This document shows, one piece after another, positions 9,901-18,936 of a stretch of DNA of 64,000 bases; position 1 is the first letter of the stretch; each line of letters starts with the position of its first letter. The notes below the pieces were generated by a model. It was given only the letters and a program-made list of their open reading frames with translations. It ran no database searches and was not told where the DNA came from. Source of the stretch: Shinisaurus crocodilurus (Eukaryota > Chordata > Lepidosauria > Squamata > Shinisauridae); the NCBI GenBank assembly GCA_021292165.1, contig CM037876.1, positions 114,085,379-114,149,378 of the forward strand, in the 5' to 3' direction. A program made the translations under genes and the position numbers.

Positions 9901-11212
9901 CTTGGTCCGGGACTCTGTTCTACATATTCCCACCAATTCCATTGCTAGCCAAAGTAATTTCGAAAATCCAATCCGAGGGCACGAACTGCATCCTGGTGAC
10001 TCCGTGGTGGCCGAGGCAAGCATGGTTCGCACCACTTCTACGACTCTCCAGGGGACAGTATCGTTATCTACCGAACACATCAACGATACTCTCTCAAGCT
10101 CGAGGCACGCTGTTACACCCGAATCCGTCCATCTTGAAACTCACGGCATGGCTAATCTGATACCGAGCGCACTCCCTTCGGAGATCAAGCTCGTACTGCA
10201 GGAAGCGTGGAAACCATCCACCAGAGCTTCATATGCCAGAAAATGGAAAGCCTTCTGTGATTACCTCGGTCGGATTGAAGTGCCTTACTCGAGCGTTCCT
10301 ATTCAGCAAGTATTGCAATTCATGCTTCATTTGCATCACAAGGGGCTTAAATTGGCCTCGTTAAAGGTCTATTTAGCTGCCCTGTCAGCGTACCACAATG
10401 GTCAGGATGGGTCCACCCTGTTCTCGAACCCGCTAGTCAAGCGTTTCATGAGGGGATTGAAGAACATGAACCCTTCGCTGAAACCAGTCACTCCGGTCTG
10501 GGACCTCCAGTTGGTGCTGCAGGTACTCATGACTAAACCTTTTGAACCAATGGCGACAACGGATCTCCGCTTAGTGACTTTTAAGACCGTATTTCTTGTC
10601 GCAGTCACCTCTGCTCGGAGAGCATCTGAACTGGCGGCTCTAAGAGTAGATCCTCCATACCTCAGCTTCCACAAGGAGAAGGCTGTGTTGCGCCCGGATC
10701 TGGCCTTCATTCCTAAGGTCGTATCCTGTTTCCACTTAAACCAGGACATTATTTTACCGGCTTTCTTCCAAAGCCTGTCGACTCCATTGGAGCAGCAACT
10801 CCACATGCTGGACGTGCGAAGGGCCCTGTTGTTCTACAAGTCCCGCACTGAATCCATAAGGAGATCTCCCCGTCTCTTTATCTGTTACGGTGGACACTCC
10901 AAAGGACTACCGGTCTCGACCCAGCGTCTATCTACCTGGATTGTTGATTGCATCGGGTTGGCCTACGAACTCAAACATCAGCGATTGCCGACCTCGGTGC
11001 GAGCTCATTCTACCAGAGCCGTATCGGCCTCGACGGCTTTCGCGAGAGGAGTATCGCTAGCGGATGTCTGCAAGGCGGCTACATGCTCCACGCCTTCGAC
11101 AGTTCGTTTCGCACTACCAAGTCGATGTCCGATCCCGGAGGGACAATGCATTTGGCAAAGCTGTCCTTTCCTCGGTCCTTCAGTAACGACGACACCGACC
11201 CTCCACCGGTAA
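8024..11212 (+). CDS. DIRS RT-RNase H and tyrosine recombinase, apparent 1062-aa fusion ORF
   Basis: Reverse transcriptase: DLQDAYFHI with the first Asp near residue 224, and YLDD at about 288-291. RNase H: LTTDASLLGWGAH (Asp near 455), INVLELKAVWNS, VITDNTTVVAYL and AGKDNTLADALSR. The tyrosine recombinase occupies roughly the last third (from about 10160) and includes TSARRASELAALR (first catalytic Arg) and AHSTRAVSAS (HxxR). Two defects hide in the open frame. A 1-nt insertion near 9824 shifts the methyltransferase-like segment (9837-10160) into frame 3, while frame 2 stays open by chance and meets the recombinase frame. An extra A at 11101 moves the catalytic tyrosine (codon 11115-11117) and the C-terminus to frame 3. 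The continuous protein is therefore not the ancestral product. Confidence 0.85.
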   Translation: MRGRWACSRKHLPKHSDAAGGLRIHNQWLRANRVSSSSSGRTVVLVHSSPGHRAVSSSSNGTGAPVKEATFKDVGFHATQGTTDFSPILPARPQFGTRLSLFLPSWKKITTDRWVLDIIRHGYRIEFDSLPPFLGIRTTQPSQTLREEVASLLLKGAIEMVPLHLAQDGLYSRYFTVSKKDGGLRPILDLRSVNFYILPKKFRMVTLQSILPLLRKDDWFASIDLQDAYFHIGIHRDSQKYLRFKIGSEAYQFKVLPFGLSTAPRVFTKCMTVVCAALRTQGVTLYPYLDDWLIVAPSARELRSALLLTTDTLSTLGLCLNDKKSTLFPTQQIQFIGALLDATVGRAFLPEDRTLKILTLASKLQKAMSCTAYSIQRLLGLMASSIPVVPLARLRMRQLQNWFIRSFDSERNAHRTKLTIPSSIKQSLRWWMIRSNLTKGLPFQPVPPSLTLTTDASLLGWGAHCGSHTVQGQWGPRDRERHINVLELKAVWNSMKSLEPMLAARHLQVITDNTTVVAYLNKEGGTRSLRLTNLTLRMFDWMIPRRISVRAIHIAGKDNTLADALSRLSLDSHEWQLDTRIRQSLFHLWGTPTVDLFATSNQYSLSQFLQQSRTQHCVDRGRIPDNLVRDSVLHIPTNSIASQSNFENPIRGHELHPGDSVVAEASMVRTTSTTLQGTVSLSTEHINDTLSSSRHAVTPESVHLETHGMANLIPSALPSEIKLVLQEAWKPSTRASYARKWKAFCDYLGRIEVPYSSVPIQQVLQFMLHLHHKGLKLASLKVYLAALSAYHNGQDGSTLFSNPLVKRFMRGLKNMNPSLKPVTPVWDLQLVLQVLMTKPFEPMATTDLRLVTFKTVFLVAVTSARRASELAALRVDPPYLSFHKEKAVLRPDLAFIPKVVSCFHLNQDIILPAFFQSLSTPLEQQLHMLDVRRALLFYKSRTESIRRSPRLFICYGGHSKGLPVSTQRLSTWIVDCIGLAYELKHQRLPTSVRAHSTRAVSASTAFARGVSLADVCKAATCSTPSTVRFALPSRCPIPEGQCIWQSCPFLGPSVTTTPTLHR
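9837..10160 (+). pseudogene. DIRS methyltransferase-like C-terminal segment, out of frame
   Basis: Frame 3 encodes CHNFCSRAG, then an FYIFPPIPLLAKV block, then ILVTPWWPRQAWFAPLL and LKLTAWLI before a stop at 10158-10160. The second DIRS element carries the equivalent blocks (FCSRAG, PLLMKVMAKI, ILIAPWWPRQVWFAPLL, LRLTAW). This is the post-RNase H region that DIRS elements usually carry and that is often described as methyltransferase-like. Frame 2 is open through the same bases but shows none of these motifs. The stop falls just after the point where the recombinase begins in frame 2, and copy 2 has the same -1 arrangement between the two regions. Confidence 0.8.
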
Positions 11213-11221
11213 GTCAGCTTG

Positions 11222-11337
11222 CTACTCTGCCCATATGTGTGATGCACAGAGACCACGAAGAAGAAGGACAGGTTGCTTACCTGTAACTGTAGTTCTTCGA
11301 GTGGTCATCTGTGCAGTCACACAACCCGCCCATCCAT
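11222..11337 (+). repeat. DIRS copy 1 internal complementary region
   Basis: The left half (TGTGTGATGCACAGAGACCA through CGAAGAAGAA) is the reverse complement of the element's left outer end. The right half (GGACAGGTTGCTTACCTGTA through GTGGTCATCTGTGCA) is the reverse complement of the right outer end at 11640-11695. Together they record the joined ends of a circular form, the diagnostic DIRS feature needed to regenerate complete termini. It starts just downstream of the recombinase stop. Confidence 0.92.
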
Positions 11338-11495
11338 CCCCGCTACGGTGTCACTGTCGAGTTCGATGGTGTACTGAATCGGGACTCTTGGGCTCACTAC
11401 GGTCGGTACCGTGTAACACCATCGAATTGGAATTTTTGGTACCTCTTTTTGGGGAGGTGGAGAAACCTTCCTATGTTCTCCCTTAGTACTGGGAT

Positions 11496-11683
11496 CGCGA
11501 TGGCGGTCTCAGGGGAACTGAGGGAGAGGGTGGGAACCCACGCAAGGGAGACGCAGGGGGGAGGGGTTCCCGCTCAAAATTTGCCTCAGCTATAGAACTT
11601 TCCCGAAGCGGCCTCTGCGCACGCGCAGAGCCCATATGTGTGATGCACAGATGACCACTCGAAGAACTACAGTTACAGGTAAG
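11496..11683 (-). repeat. DIRS copy 1 right inverted terminal repeat
   Basis: Reverse complement of 5661-5823, sharing the stretches around GGGAACTGAGGGAGAGGGTG and CTATAGAACTTTCCCGAAGC. The distal end (GAAGAACTACAGTTACAGGT) is unique to this side and matches the right half of the internal complementary region. Confidence 0.9.
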
Positions 11684-11695
11684 CAACCTGTCCTT

Positions 11696-13368
11696 GTTTG
11701 GTGGAAAAGCAGATGGGAGTGCCTTGCTGTACCACACTCAAAAGGTTCACGTCATGCAGATGTTCCACAGAGATGTTTGCGTGGAGGGCCAAATAGCACA
11801 ATCTTCCCCAGTCTTTTTAAAAAGTTAAAAAAATGGAGCAGTTTCAGCTTATGCTTATACAAATGCCCATATGAAACACACATTACTTATTCTGTGAAGA
11901 GTGTTGTAAGTGCTTACCCCCTCGACATGGTTAAGCATCTGAACTTGGCCAGAATATACCTGATTTTCAAGGTCTCTTAATCCATACTTAGTAGTCCAGT
12001 CCCGTTGTAATGCATCTGATCTGTTGACCAAGGTAAAGAGTGGGCTTTCACATTCTTCCTCCTCCTCCCCCTCCCCAGTTTGAACATGGCACTCCCTTCT
12101 CTTTCAGCTTTAACCGTGGTTTAGCATTACATCTGCATCCGTGCTATCTAACTAAATAACTTCTTCACCAAGATCTGCAAAAACACTTCATACCCTGGTT
12201 TCAAATTCTGATTAAATTGGGAACCCTGCTAAATGTTAACCATGATGTAAATCTAAACCATGGTTAAGGTGGGGGATGGAAGAGATGGAAGGAGGGTGGC
12301 CTGCTCTTGATCTCCTCACCTTGCTTGCTTGCTGCACTCTTGAGGCTGGACTTTTTTAGGGCAGTTCAGTATATTCCTCTGTGTCTCTGAACCTTATAGA
12401 TACAATGAAGAAGTGGGAGAGTTTTGATGTATTATGGCTTGATGTGAATTGTGTTACTACATGTGAATTAGTTAACCAGCTTCCATAGCAAATATGGTTA
12501 TGTATGAGACAATTACATACTTGGAGAAGATAATCTAGGCATGCCTTTCCTAGACATTCAATCCTAGACCAAAAAGAGGTTCATTTGTGGGTTTAGTTTT
12601 GTTAGCGGGCGGGGGGGGGGGAGTAATCTCCACACTTACACGGCATAAGGTCAATAGTAACTATAGTTCATGTTAACTAAGTGTAAACAGCTGCATTGAG
12701 ATAGCAGTAGTTGACTAAAAGGAGTGGGGGTAGGCGGAGAGTCTCTTTAAAAGGGGAGAGTCTTTCTAAAACAGGCTGGACTGCATGCAGTTGTAGAAAG
12801 CACATAACTAGACTCTGAGTCACAGTGCATCCATCTGCTGTACATTATATTCCTTTTAATGTTTTCATTTAGAATTATTGTAGAGCATTGGAATGTGAGC
12901 TGTCTTCATGAACACAACTGGATTGTACTAAGTGACCAAGTGAAACTTGAAGACATAATAAGGGGCTTACTATTGAGCCAGCAAAACTGAGATTTGGGTG
13001 TACATTTCTCCTTCACAATGTTGGTGCTAAATGGCTTAGATCCTTGCAGATCTGAGAGACTGTCACTTTCCTCCCTGCCCACATTGGCTCTGGCTCATGG
13101 TGCCCAAGCAGAAAAAGAAAAACACTTTGAAGGTGTAGATCTGGCCGGACCTGCACTGGCAAATGGTGTCCCTTTGTGTGTTGTGAGAGCTGTACTAAAT
13201 GGGTTGGCTGTACTAAATGGGTTGTTGTCTGATCTGTATTTGTGTGTGCGTGCGTGCGCGCGTGCGTATAACAGTTGCTTCAAGACTCCTTTTTGCAGTA
13301 GGAAGTAATGCATAAATCTAATAAATAATAATATATATCAAGTCAATATTTATGTTCTCCTTCCTCTT
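11696..13368. other. LRP6 intron, no gene
   Basis: Ordinary AT-rich intron. I see a G-run near 12608, and a TG/CG dinucleotide tract near 13236-13268. No exon or recognised element. The small ORF at 12994-13308 spans the dinucleotide tract and has no recognisable domain. Confidence 0.65.
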
Positions 13369-13483
13369 CAGTGTTCTCCAACCTTTGGTCCCCAGATGTT
13401 TTTGGCCTACAACTCCCAGCATACCCCAGCCAGTGGCAGTTGTAGGCCAAAAACATCTGGGGACCCAAGGTTGGAGAACACTG
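13369..13483. mobile_element. Fold-back hAT-like MITE, family A, copy 1
   Basis: A nearly perfect palindrome starting CAGTGTTCTCCAACCTTTGG and ending CCAAGGTTGGAGAACACTG, with the inner arm GTTTTTGGCCTACAACT repeated inverted. Four related copies lie at 20263, 33792, 36766 and 48962; three of those have recognisable 8-bp target duplications, so the family behaves as a hAT MITE. No exact duplication is visible around this copy. Confidence 0.85.
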
Positions 13484-13804
13484 CTCTATATGCTATGACT
13501 AAAAAAGAACACCTTGGCACCAAGCCTATCAAAGGAGGTGTGGAAGGTGCCTTTTCAGGGCCAAATTGCATGTTACCTTCCCTATATAGTTCTGGCCTTG
13601 AGTGCAGGGTATCTTTAAATATTTTATTTATTGCCAGCACCAGGGAAGGGGGGGAGGCGATCTGGATTAAAATCCTAGAATGGGGGCTGGGAGTCTTTAA
13701 CCCCCCTAGTCTAGTCCTTATCTGGATTGGAGGAGGGGGGGAGACTGCAATTTGCATTGCCTAAAAGGATCCATTTATTAAAGCCCTCCTACCTCATGCT
13801 AGGG

Positions 13805-13888
13805 TCCAGGGTGGATAAAAATCAATGATATTTTTTGGATTTTTTAAAATTTAAATCGATTTTTTAAAATTTAAATTGGATTTTTTAA
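13805..13888. mobile_element. Truncated hAT-like terminus (CAGGGTGGATAAAAATC type)
   Basis: This begins CAGGGTGGATAAAAATCAAT and continues in the ATTTAAATCGATTTTTT-rich pattern of the element terminus found again at 14252 and inverted at 18575. It stops where the large palindrome starts. It is therefore a third terminus of the same family, directly abutting the left edge of the palindrome. Confidence 0.65.
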
Positions 13889-13957
13889 ATAATCATTCGA
13901 TCTTAGGAGAGTGGAGATTCCCGTGGCTCACTGCAGATCTTTTGGTAACATCTGACA

Positions 13958-14066
13958 CAGGCCTGTGGCTCACGCTGGCTCAGCTTGTCTGAGTGTGGAA
14001 AGCTAAGCAGGGTCAGGCCTGGTTATTACTTGGATGGGAGACCCCTCCTCTAGTTTTCTGCATTCC
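13958..14066 (+). mobile_element. 5S-rRNA-headed SINE fragment (left arm)
   Basis: The block GGAAAGCTAAGCAGGGTCAGG followed by CCTGGTTATTACTTGGATGG and GAGACC matches the 3' half of vertebrate 5S rRNA, which contains the internal promoter. It is preceded by the GCCTGTGGCTCACGCTGGC leader seen in the other copies at 39895 and 57140. The CR1-like tail is missing, so this copy is 3'-truncated. Confidence 0.8.
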
Positions 14067-14915
14067 AACTCTATTGAATCTGCCTGTGAACACTCTCTGA
14101 CATGGTTTGGACGACACGACAACCCACCATGTTTTGTTATTGTAGGTGGTCGTGTTGTGCGAACAGGGACTGGTTCTCCAAGGCCGACTTGTTTTTCAAA
14201 CAAGCCACCCTGCGGTGCCCATGGGATGTTCTAGGGTGGTTGTCAACCAGGGTGGATAAAAAATCAATGATTTTTTAAAAAAATATTTAACCAATGGATT
14301 TTTAAGATTTAAATCGATTTTTTTTAAATTTAAATTGGATTTTTTAAATTAAAAAATGCTTTTTGAGGAAAAAATATAGTCCACAGGTTATTCATCATGA
14401 AATAAGGATTAGTTTTTAATTATGTCGCATGAGGTTGTATATTCATGCAACGTTTAAATTTTTGGTAAATGAATTCCATTAATCCATTCACAATGTCATG
14501 CTCTTCCAGAGGTTTCTGTAAGATTATTGGGCAATTCTTCTGTCTTGAAGATATTATCACAGATGCTTGGTTTTACAGTTCTCAAAACTGTGAATTTGTG
14601 TCTGCAGAGATCACATGCCTCTTCTTCACAGCAAAAATGTTATAAAATAAACATAGAGTCGAGAAAAAGACCTTATCTATGTACACAGAATCAACCCCTT
14701 ACCTCTTAAGCGCTAAGTTTCAAAAAATGCAATGAATAGAAGATTGTTGGGAGTGGAATAGATCTGCACAAGAAGCTTAAGTGTGAGGAGGGAGGGGCAA
14801 GCAGTAAAAATGAAAGTGAAACCTTTTGAGCAGAATACTCCACAAGTCTGTGGATCTTTGTGTGTATAGCCTGAGGTTTATCATATTATTCTTTCCCTGG
14901 AGGAGAAAACCTATA

Positions 14916-15093
14916 ATGGCATCAGGCCGTAAAAGAGACCCAGTTTGGGAATATTTTAATGAAGTTCCTCCACCTATGGGTAAGGCAGGCATGCCTGCAA
15001 AATGCAAACACTGCAACAAAGAAATGCAAGGCCTGGTGGCCCAAATGAAGCAACATAGTGAGAAGTGCTGTGATGAAGATGACAAAAGGACAG
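14916..15093 (+). pseudogene. hAT transposase BED-type zinc finger remnant (left arm)
   Basis: The frame from ATG 14916 begins MASGRKRDPVWEYFNEVPPP and continues with KCKHCNKEMQGLV and KQHSEKC. This is the Trp-aromatic, C-x2-C, H-x4/5-C layout of BED fingers at the N-terminus of many hAT transposases. About 50 residues are recognisable before the frame enters CTCGAG-rich repeat; no catalytic domain follows. An identical copy lies inverted at 17734-17911. Confidence 0.75.
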
Positions 15094-15598
15094 GGATGTT
15101 GAAGAGTCCTTGGTCTCGAGTCACGAGTCTTTGGACTCGAGTCCAAGTCCTTGGTCCAAAATGGTGACTCACGAGTCCCGGGTCACTCCCAAAGCTGACT
15201 CCACGAGTCCCTATTAAAATCAATGGGGTTTTCCCCCAACAAAATAAGGCTACTTCAGATGTGTGGCTTAAATAAATTCTAGGCACAAGTGTGCCTTTTT
15301 ATCTCAAAACTCTGCCACTGATTTTGACAAGAACAGACTAGGCAGACAAACCCAAAATAACCAGGCAGGCAGGGAACCCCAAAGCAGGCAGGCAGAGGCA
15401 TTTGTCTTGGACAATTCTAACTGTGGAACTGGTTAAGAAGAGACCAGGCAGGCAGAGGAGGCAGGGAACCCCAAACAGGCAGGCAGAGGCAGCCAAACCC
15501 AAAGTGTCTGAAAGGTTGCATTAGGAAAATGATTTTAAAAAATAAACTTGGATTGTTACTGCAACTAGGTCCAGACAGCACCTGCAGGTGGCATCAAG

Positions 15599-15745
15599 CA
15601 GGGATGTTGACGAGTCCTTGGTCTCGAGTCCTGAGTCGAGTCTCGAGTCCCATTAAAAATACTGGAACTCGAGTGCGACTCGAGTCAGAGGGGGGACTCA
15701 GCCCGACTCGTGAGTCGAGTCCTCGAGTCCAAGTCCCCATCCCTG
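15599..15745. mobile_element. CTCGAGTCC-rich hAT-like MITE (left arm)
   Basis: 147 bp bounded by CAGGGATG and CATCCCTG. The interior is dense in GACTCGAGTC-type words, which make overlapping short palindromes. A related partial copy starts at about 15091. No target duplication is evident. Confidence 0.7.
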
Positions 15746-16231
15746 CAAAAGGAACATGTTTGAACAGGCAGGATCTTCAGGTTGGTAAACGGTTTGATTT
15801 CATCATATTTCTTAAAGACTGCCTTGAGGAACTGTCATGTTTGAGCAAAATTATATTTGTTATTATTACTGCATGTTACTGTCATTTTGATACAGTTGTT
15901 ATGAAGAAGTAAAGAGTTGAAACAAGCAAATATTCCTTTTTTGGACAGTACTGAGTGGCAGTGAATACAATGAGTAATACTAAATAAGCAGAAATGGTAT
16001 AAATAATAAAATAACAGCATTGACTTTTTTGTTTAGGGGAATCCATCATCAATATAAAGGATTCTGGAAACTATCCACCTTCGAGATCACCATCCTCCTG
16101 TTCTACAGTTTCAGAGTTATCTGTCCAGGATAGTGTTTCAGTCACATCATATACATCACACATCCACAGTATATCACCTAAAAGAAAGAAAAAAGCCGAC
16201 CATCCAGGAACCACCATAGATATGTTTGTGA

Positions 16232-16595
16232 TTTAAAAACCAGCAGATTAGAAAGAGAGTTAATTGATTTTGGGACCAGGGACCGGGTCCCGTGGAATAA
16301 ATTTTTCCACCACGCCGCCCGGCTTTACAAAAATGCTCGTCGGGGAGGCGAGCAGAGGGACGAGTGGCAGGTGCTTGCCGGAGCTCGCAAGTACCCCGAG
16401 AGCCAGGTTGGGTGCTCGCGGCGTGTCCTGGCGGGTGCACACCGCGCCTGGCTGCCACACCACATGACAAGCACCCCGTCCTGGCTCTCGGGGTGCTCGC
16501 AAGTTCCGGCGAGCACACACACCGCCACTCGTCCCTCTGCTTGCCTCTCCGATGAGCATTTTCGTAAAGCTGGATGTGACGCGACGGGCCTTCCG
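16232..16595. repeat. GC-rich spacer of the palindrome with its own inverted repeat
   Basis: The 364-bp non-duplicated centre is CpG-rich, unlike the AT-rich arms. AAAATGCTCGTCGGGGAGGC near 16328 pairs with GATGAGCATTTT near 16551-16562, and GAGAGCCAGG and GACGAGTGGC words recur inverted. Its axis is about 30 bp from the axis of the large palindrome, so it looks like an independent fold-back element. ORFs on both strands here are read-through of the inverted repeat. Confidence 0.75.
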
Positions 16596-17081
16596 TCACA
16601 AACATATCTATGGTGGTTCCTGGATGGTCGGCTTTTTTCTTTCTTTTAGGTGATATACTGTGGATGTGTGATGTATATGATGTGACTGAAACACTATCCT
16701 GGACAGATAACTCTGAAACTGTAGAACAGGAGGATGGTGATCTCGAAGGTGGATAGTTTCCAGAATCCTTTATATTGATGATGGATTCCCCTAAACAAAA
16801 AAGTCAATGCTGTTATTTTATTATTTATACCATTTCTGCTTATTTAGTATTACTCATTGTATTCACTGCCACTCAGTACTGTCCAAAAAAGGAATATTTG
16901 CTTGTTTCAACTCTTTACTTCTTCATAACAACTGTATCAAAATGACAGTAACATGCAGTAATAATAACAAATATAATTTTGCTCAAACATGACAGTTCCT
17001 CAAGGCAGTCTTTAAGAAATATGATGAAATCAAACCGTTTACCAACCTGAAGATCCTGCCTGTTCAAACATGTTCCTTTTG

Positions 17082-17228
17082 CAGGGATGGGGACTTGGAC
17101 TCGAGGACTCGACTCACGAGTCGGGCTGAGTCCCCCCTCTGACTCGAGTCGCACTCGAGTTCCAGTATTTTTAATGGGACTCGAGACTCGACTCAGGACT
17201 CGAGACCAAGGACTCGTCAACATCCCTG
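17082..17228. mobile_element. CTCGAGTCC-rich hAT-like MITE (right arm)
   Basis: Inverted copy of 15599-15745, part of the right palindrome arm. Confidence 0.7.
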
Positions 17229-17733
17229 CTTGATGCCACCTGCAGGTGCTGTCTGGACCTAGTTGCAGTAACAATCCAAGTTTATTTTTTAAAATCATTT
17301 TCCTAATGCAACCTTTCAGACACTTTGGGTTTGGCTGCCTCTGCCTGCCTGTTTGGGGTTCCCTGCCTCCTCTGCCTGCCTGGTCTCTTCTTAACCAGTT
17401 CCACAGTTAGAATTGTCCAAGACAAATGCCTCTGCCTGCCTGCTTTGGGGTTCCCTGCCTGCCTGGTTATTTTGGGTTTGTCTGCCTAGTCTGTTCTTGT
17501 CAAAATCAGTGGCAGAGTTTTGAGATAAAAAGGCACACTTGTGCCTAGAATTTATTTAAGCCACACATCTGAAGTAGCCTTATTTTGTTGGGGGAAAACC
17601 CCATTGATTTTAATAGGGACTCGTGGAGTCAGCTTTGGGAGTGACCCGGGACTCGTGAGTCACCATTTTGGACCAAGGACTTGGACTCGAGTCCAAAGAC
17701 TCGTGACTCGAGACCAAGGACTCTTCAACATCC

Positions 17734-17911
17734 CTGTCCTTTTGTCATCTTCATCACAGCACTTCTCACTATGTTGCTTCATTTGGGCCACCAGGCCTTG
17801 CATTTCTTTGTTGCAGTGTTTGCATTTTGCAGGCATGCCTGCCTTACCCATAGGTGGAGGAACTTCATTAAAATATTCCCAAACTGGGTCTCTTTTACGG
17901 CCTGATGCCAT
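17734..17911 (-). pseudogene. hAT transposase BED-type zinc finger remnant (right arm)
   Basis: Reverse-complement duplicate of 14916-15093 with identical translation. It lacks any catalytic domain. Confidence 0.75.
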
Positions 17912-18760
17912 TATAGGTTTTCTCCTCCAGGGAAAGAATAATATGATAAACCTCAGGCTATACACACAAAGATCCACAGACTTGTGGAGTATTCTGCTCA
18001 AAAGGTTTCACTTTCATTTTTACTGCTTGCCCCTCCCTCCTCACACTTAAGCTTCTTGTGCAGATCTATTCCACTCCCAACAATCTTCTATTCATTGCAT
18101 TTTTTGAAACTTAGCGCTTAAGAGGTAAGGGGTTGATTCTGTGTACATAGATAAGGTCTTTTTCTCGACTCTATGTTTATTTTATAACATTTTTGCTGTG
18201 AAGAAGAGGCATGTGATCTCTGCAGACACAAATTCACAGTTTTGAGAACTGTAAAACCAAGCATCTGTGATAATATCTTCTAGACAGAAGAATTGCCCAA
18301 TAATCTTACAGAAACTTCTGGAAGAGCATGACATTGTGAATGGATTAATGGAATTCATTTACCAAAAATAAACATTGCATGAATATACAGCCTCATGCGA
18401 CATAATTAAAAACTAATCCTTATTTCATGATGAATAACCTGTGGACTATATTTTTTCCTCAAAAAGCATTTTTTAATTTAAAAAATCCAATTTAAATTTA
18501 AAAAAAATCGATTTAAATCTTAAAAATCCATTGGTTAAATATTTTTTTAAAAAATCATTGATTTTTTATCCACCCTGGTTGACAACCACCCTAGAACATC
18601 CCATGGGCACCGCAGGGTGGCGTGTTTGAAAAACAAGTCGGCCTTGGAGAACCAGTCCCTGTTCGCACAACACGACCACCTACGATAACAAAACATGGTG
18701 GGTTGTCGTGTCGTCCAAACCATGTCAGAGAGTGTTCACAGGCAGATTCAATAGAGTTGG

Positions 18761-18867
18761 AATGCAGAAAACTAGAGGAGGGGTCTCCCATCCAAGTAAT
18801 AACCAGGCCTGATCCTGCTTAGCTTTCCACACTCAGACAAGCTGAGCCAGCGTGAGCCACAGGCCTG
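18761..18867 (-). mobile_element. 5S-rRNA-headed SINE fragment (right arm)
   Basis: Inverted counterpart of 13958-14066. It differs at one base within the 5S segment (GATCCTGCTTAGC where the left copy implies GACCCTG), one of the few arm differences. Confidence 0.8.
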
Positions 18868-18936
18868 TGTCAGATGTTACCAAAAGATCTGCAGTGAGCC
18901 ACGGGAATCTCCACTCTCCTAAGATCGAATGATTAT

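Larger units (their letters stand above)
5652..11695 (+). mobile_element. Structurally complete DIRS-type retrotransposon (copy 1)
   Basis: About 6.04 kb, in the sense orientation of LRP6. It has every structural mark of the DIRS order: inverted terminal repeats of about 160-190 bp; gag, RT/RNase H, methyltransferase-like and tyrosine-recombinase regions; and an internal complementary region (11222-11337) that pairs with both outer ends. DIRS elements replicate through a circular intermediate and integrate by tyrosine recombinase without target duplication. The boundaries fit this. The circle junction preserved in the internal region and the two flanks share only TT (5652-5653 and 11694-11695), as expected for crossover at a 2-nt core. 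Single-base insertions near 9824 and at 11101 make this copy unlikely to be autonomous. Confidence 0.92.
14252..18575. mobile_element. Inward-facing pair of hAT-like termini inside the palindrome
   Basis: CAGGGTGGATAAAAAATCAA at 14252 and its reverse complement ending CACCCTG near 18575 bracket a 4.3-kb interval. They could be the ends of one element with very long inverted repeats, but because the flanks are also palindromic, target duplications cannot be recognised. The interval includes the BED-finger remnant that fits a hAT origin. Confidence 0.45.
13889..18936. repeat. 5.05-kb palindrome with ~2.34-kb arms
   Basis: Left arm 13889-16231 is repeated in inverted orientation as right arm 16596-18936. 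Coordinates pair to a constant sum of 32827 in the inner part and 32825 outside a 2-nt indel. The inner part looks identical: translated blocks at 14777-15286 and 15529-16020 recur residue for residue on the other strand. The outer part differs at a few places, for example 14012, 14141, 14203, near 14434-14457 (with a 2-nt indel), 14512 and 14543. The arms contain a 5S-SINE fragment, a hAT-like terminus, a BED zinc-finger remnant and CTCGAG-rich MITE copies. It could be a recent inverted duplication kept homogeneous by gene conversion, or an assembly artefact. Confidence 0.93.

Noticed and set aside
13990..14042. Possible 5S rRNA gene.
   Set aside because: Only the 3' half of 5S is present, with a foreign leader and tail, and several copies share that structure. 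It is a SINE.
16174..16649. Overlapping Arg/Gly-rich ORFs on both strands.
   Set aside because: They arise from a CpG-rich inverted repeat without stop codons and have no recognisable domain.
14777..18050. Identical 169-, 127- and 113-residue ORFs on opposite strands, suggesting a duplicated gene pair.
   Set aside because: They are the two arms of the palindrome. Apart from the BED-finger remnant the frames have no domain and read through MITE sequence.
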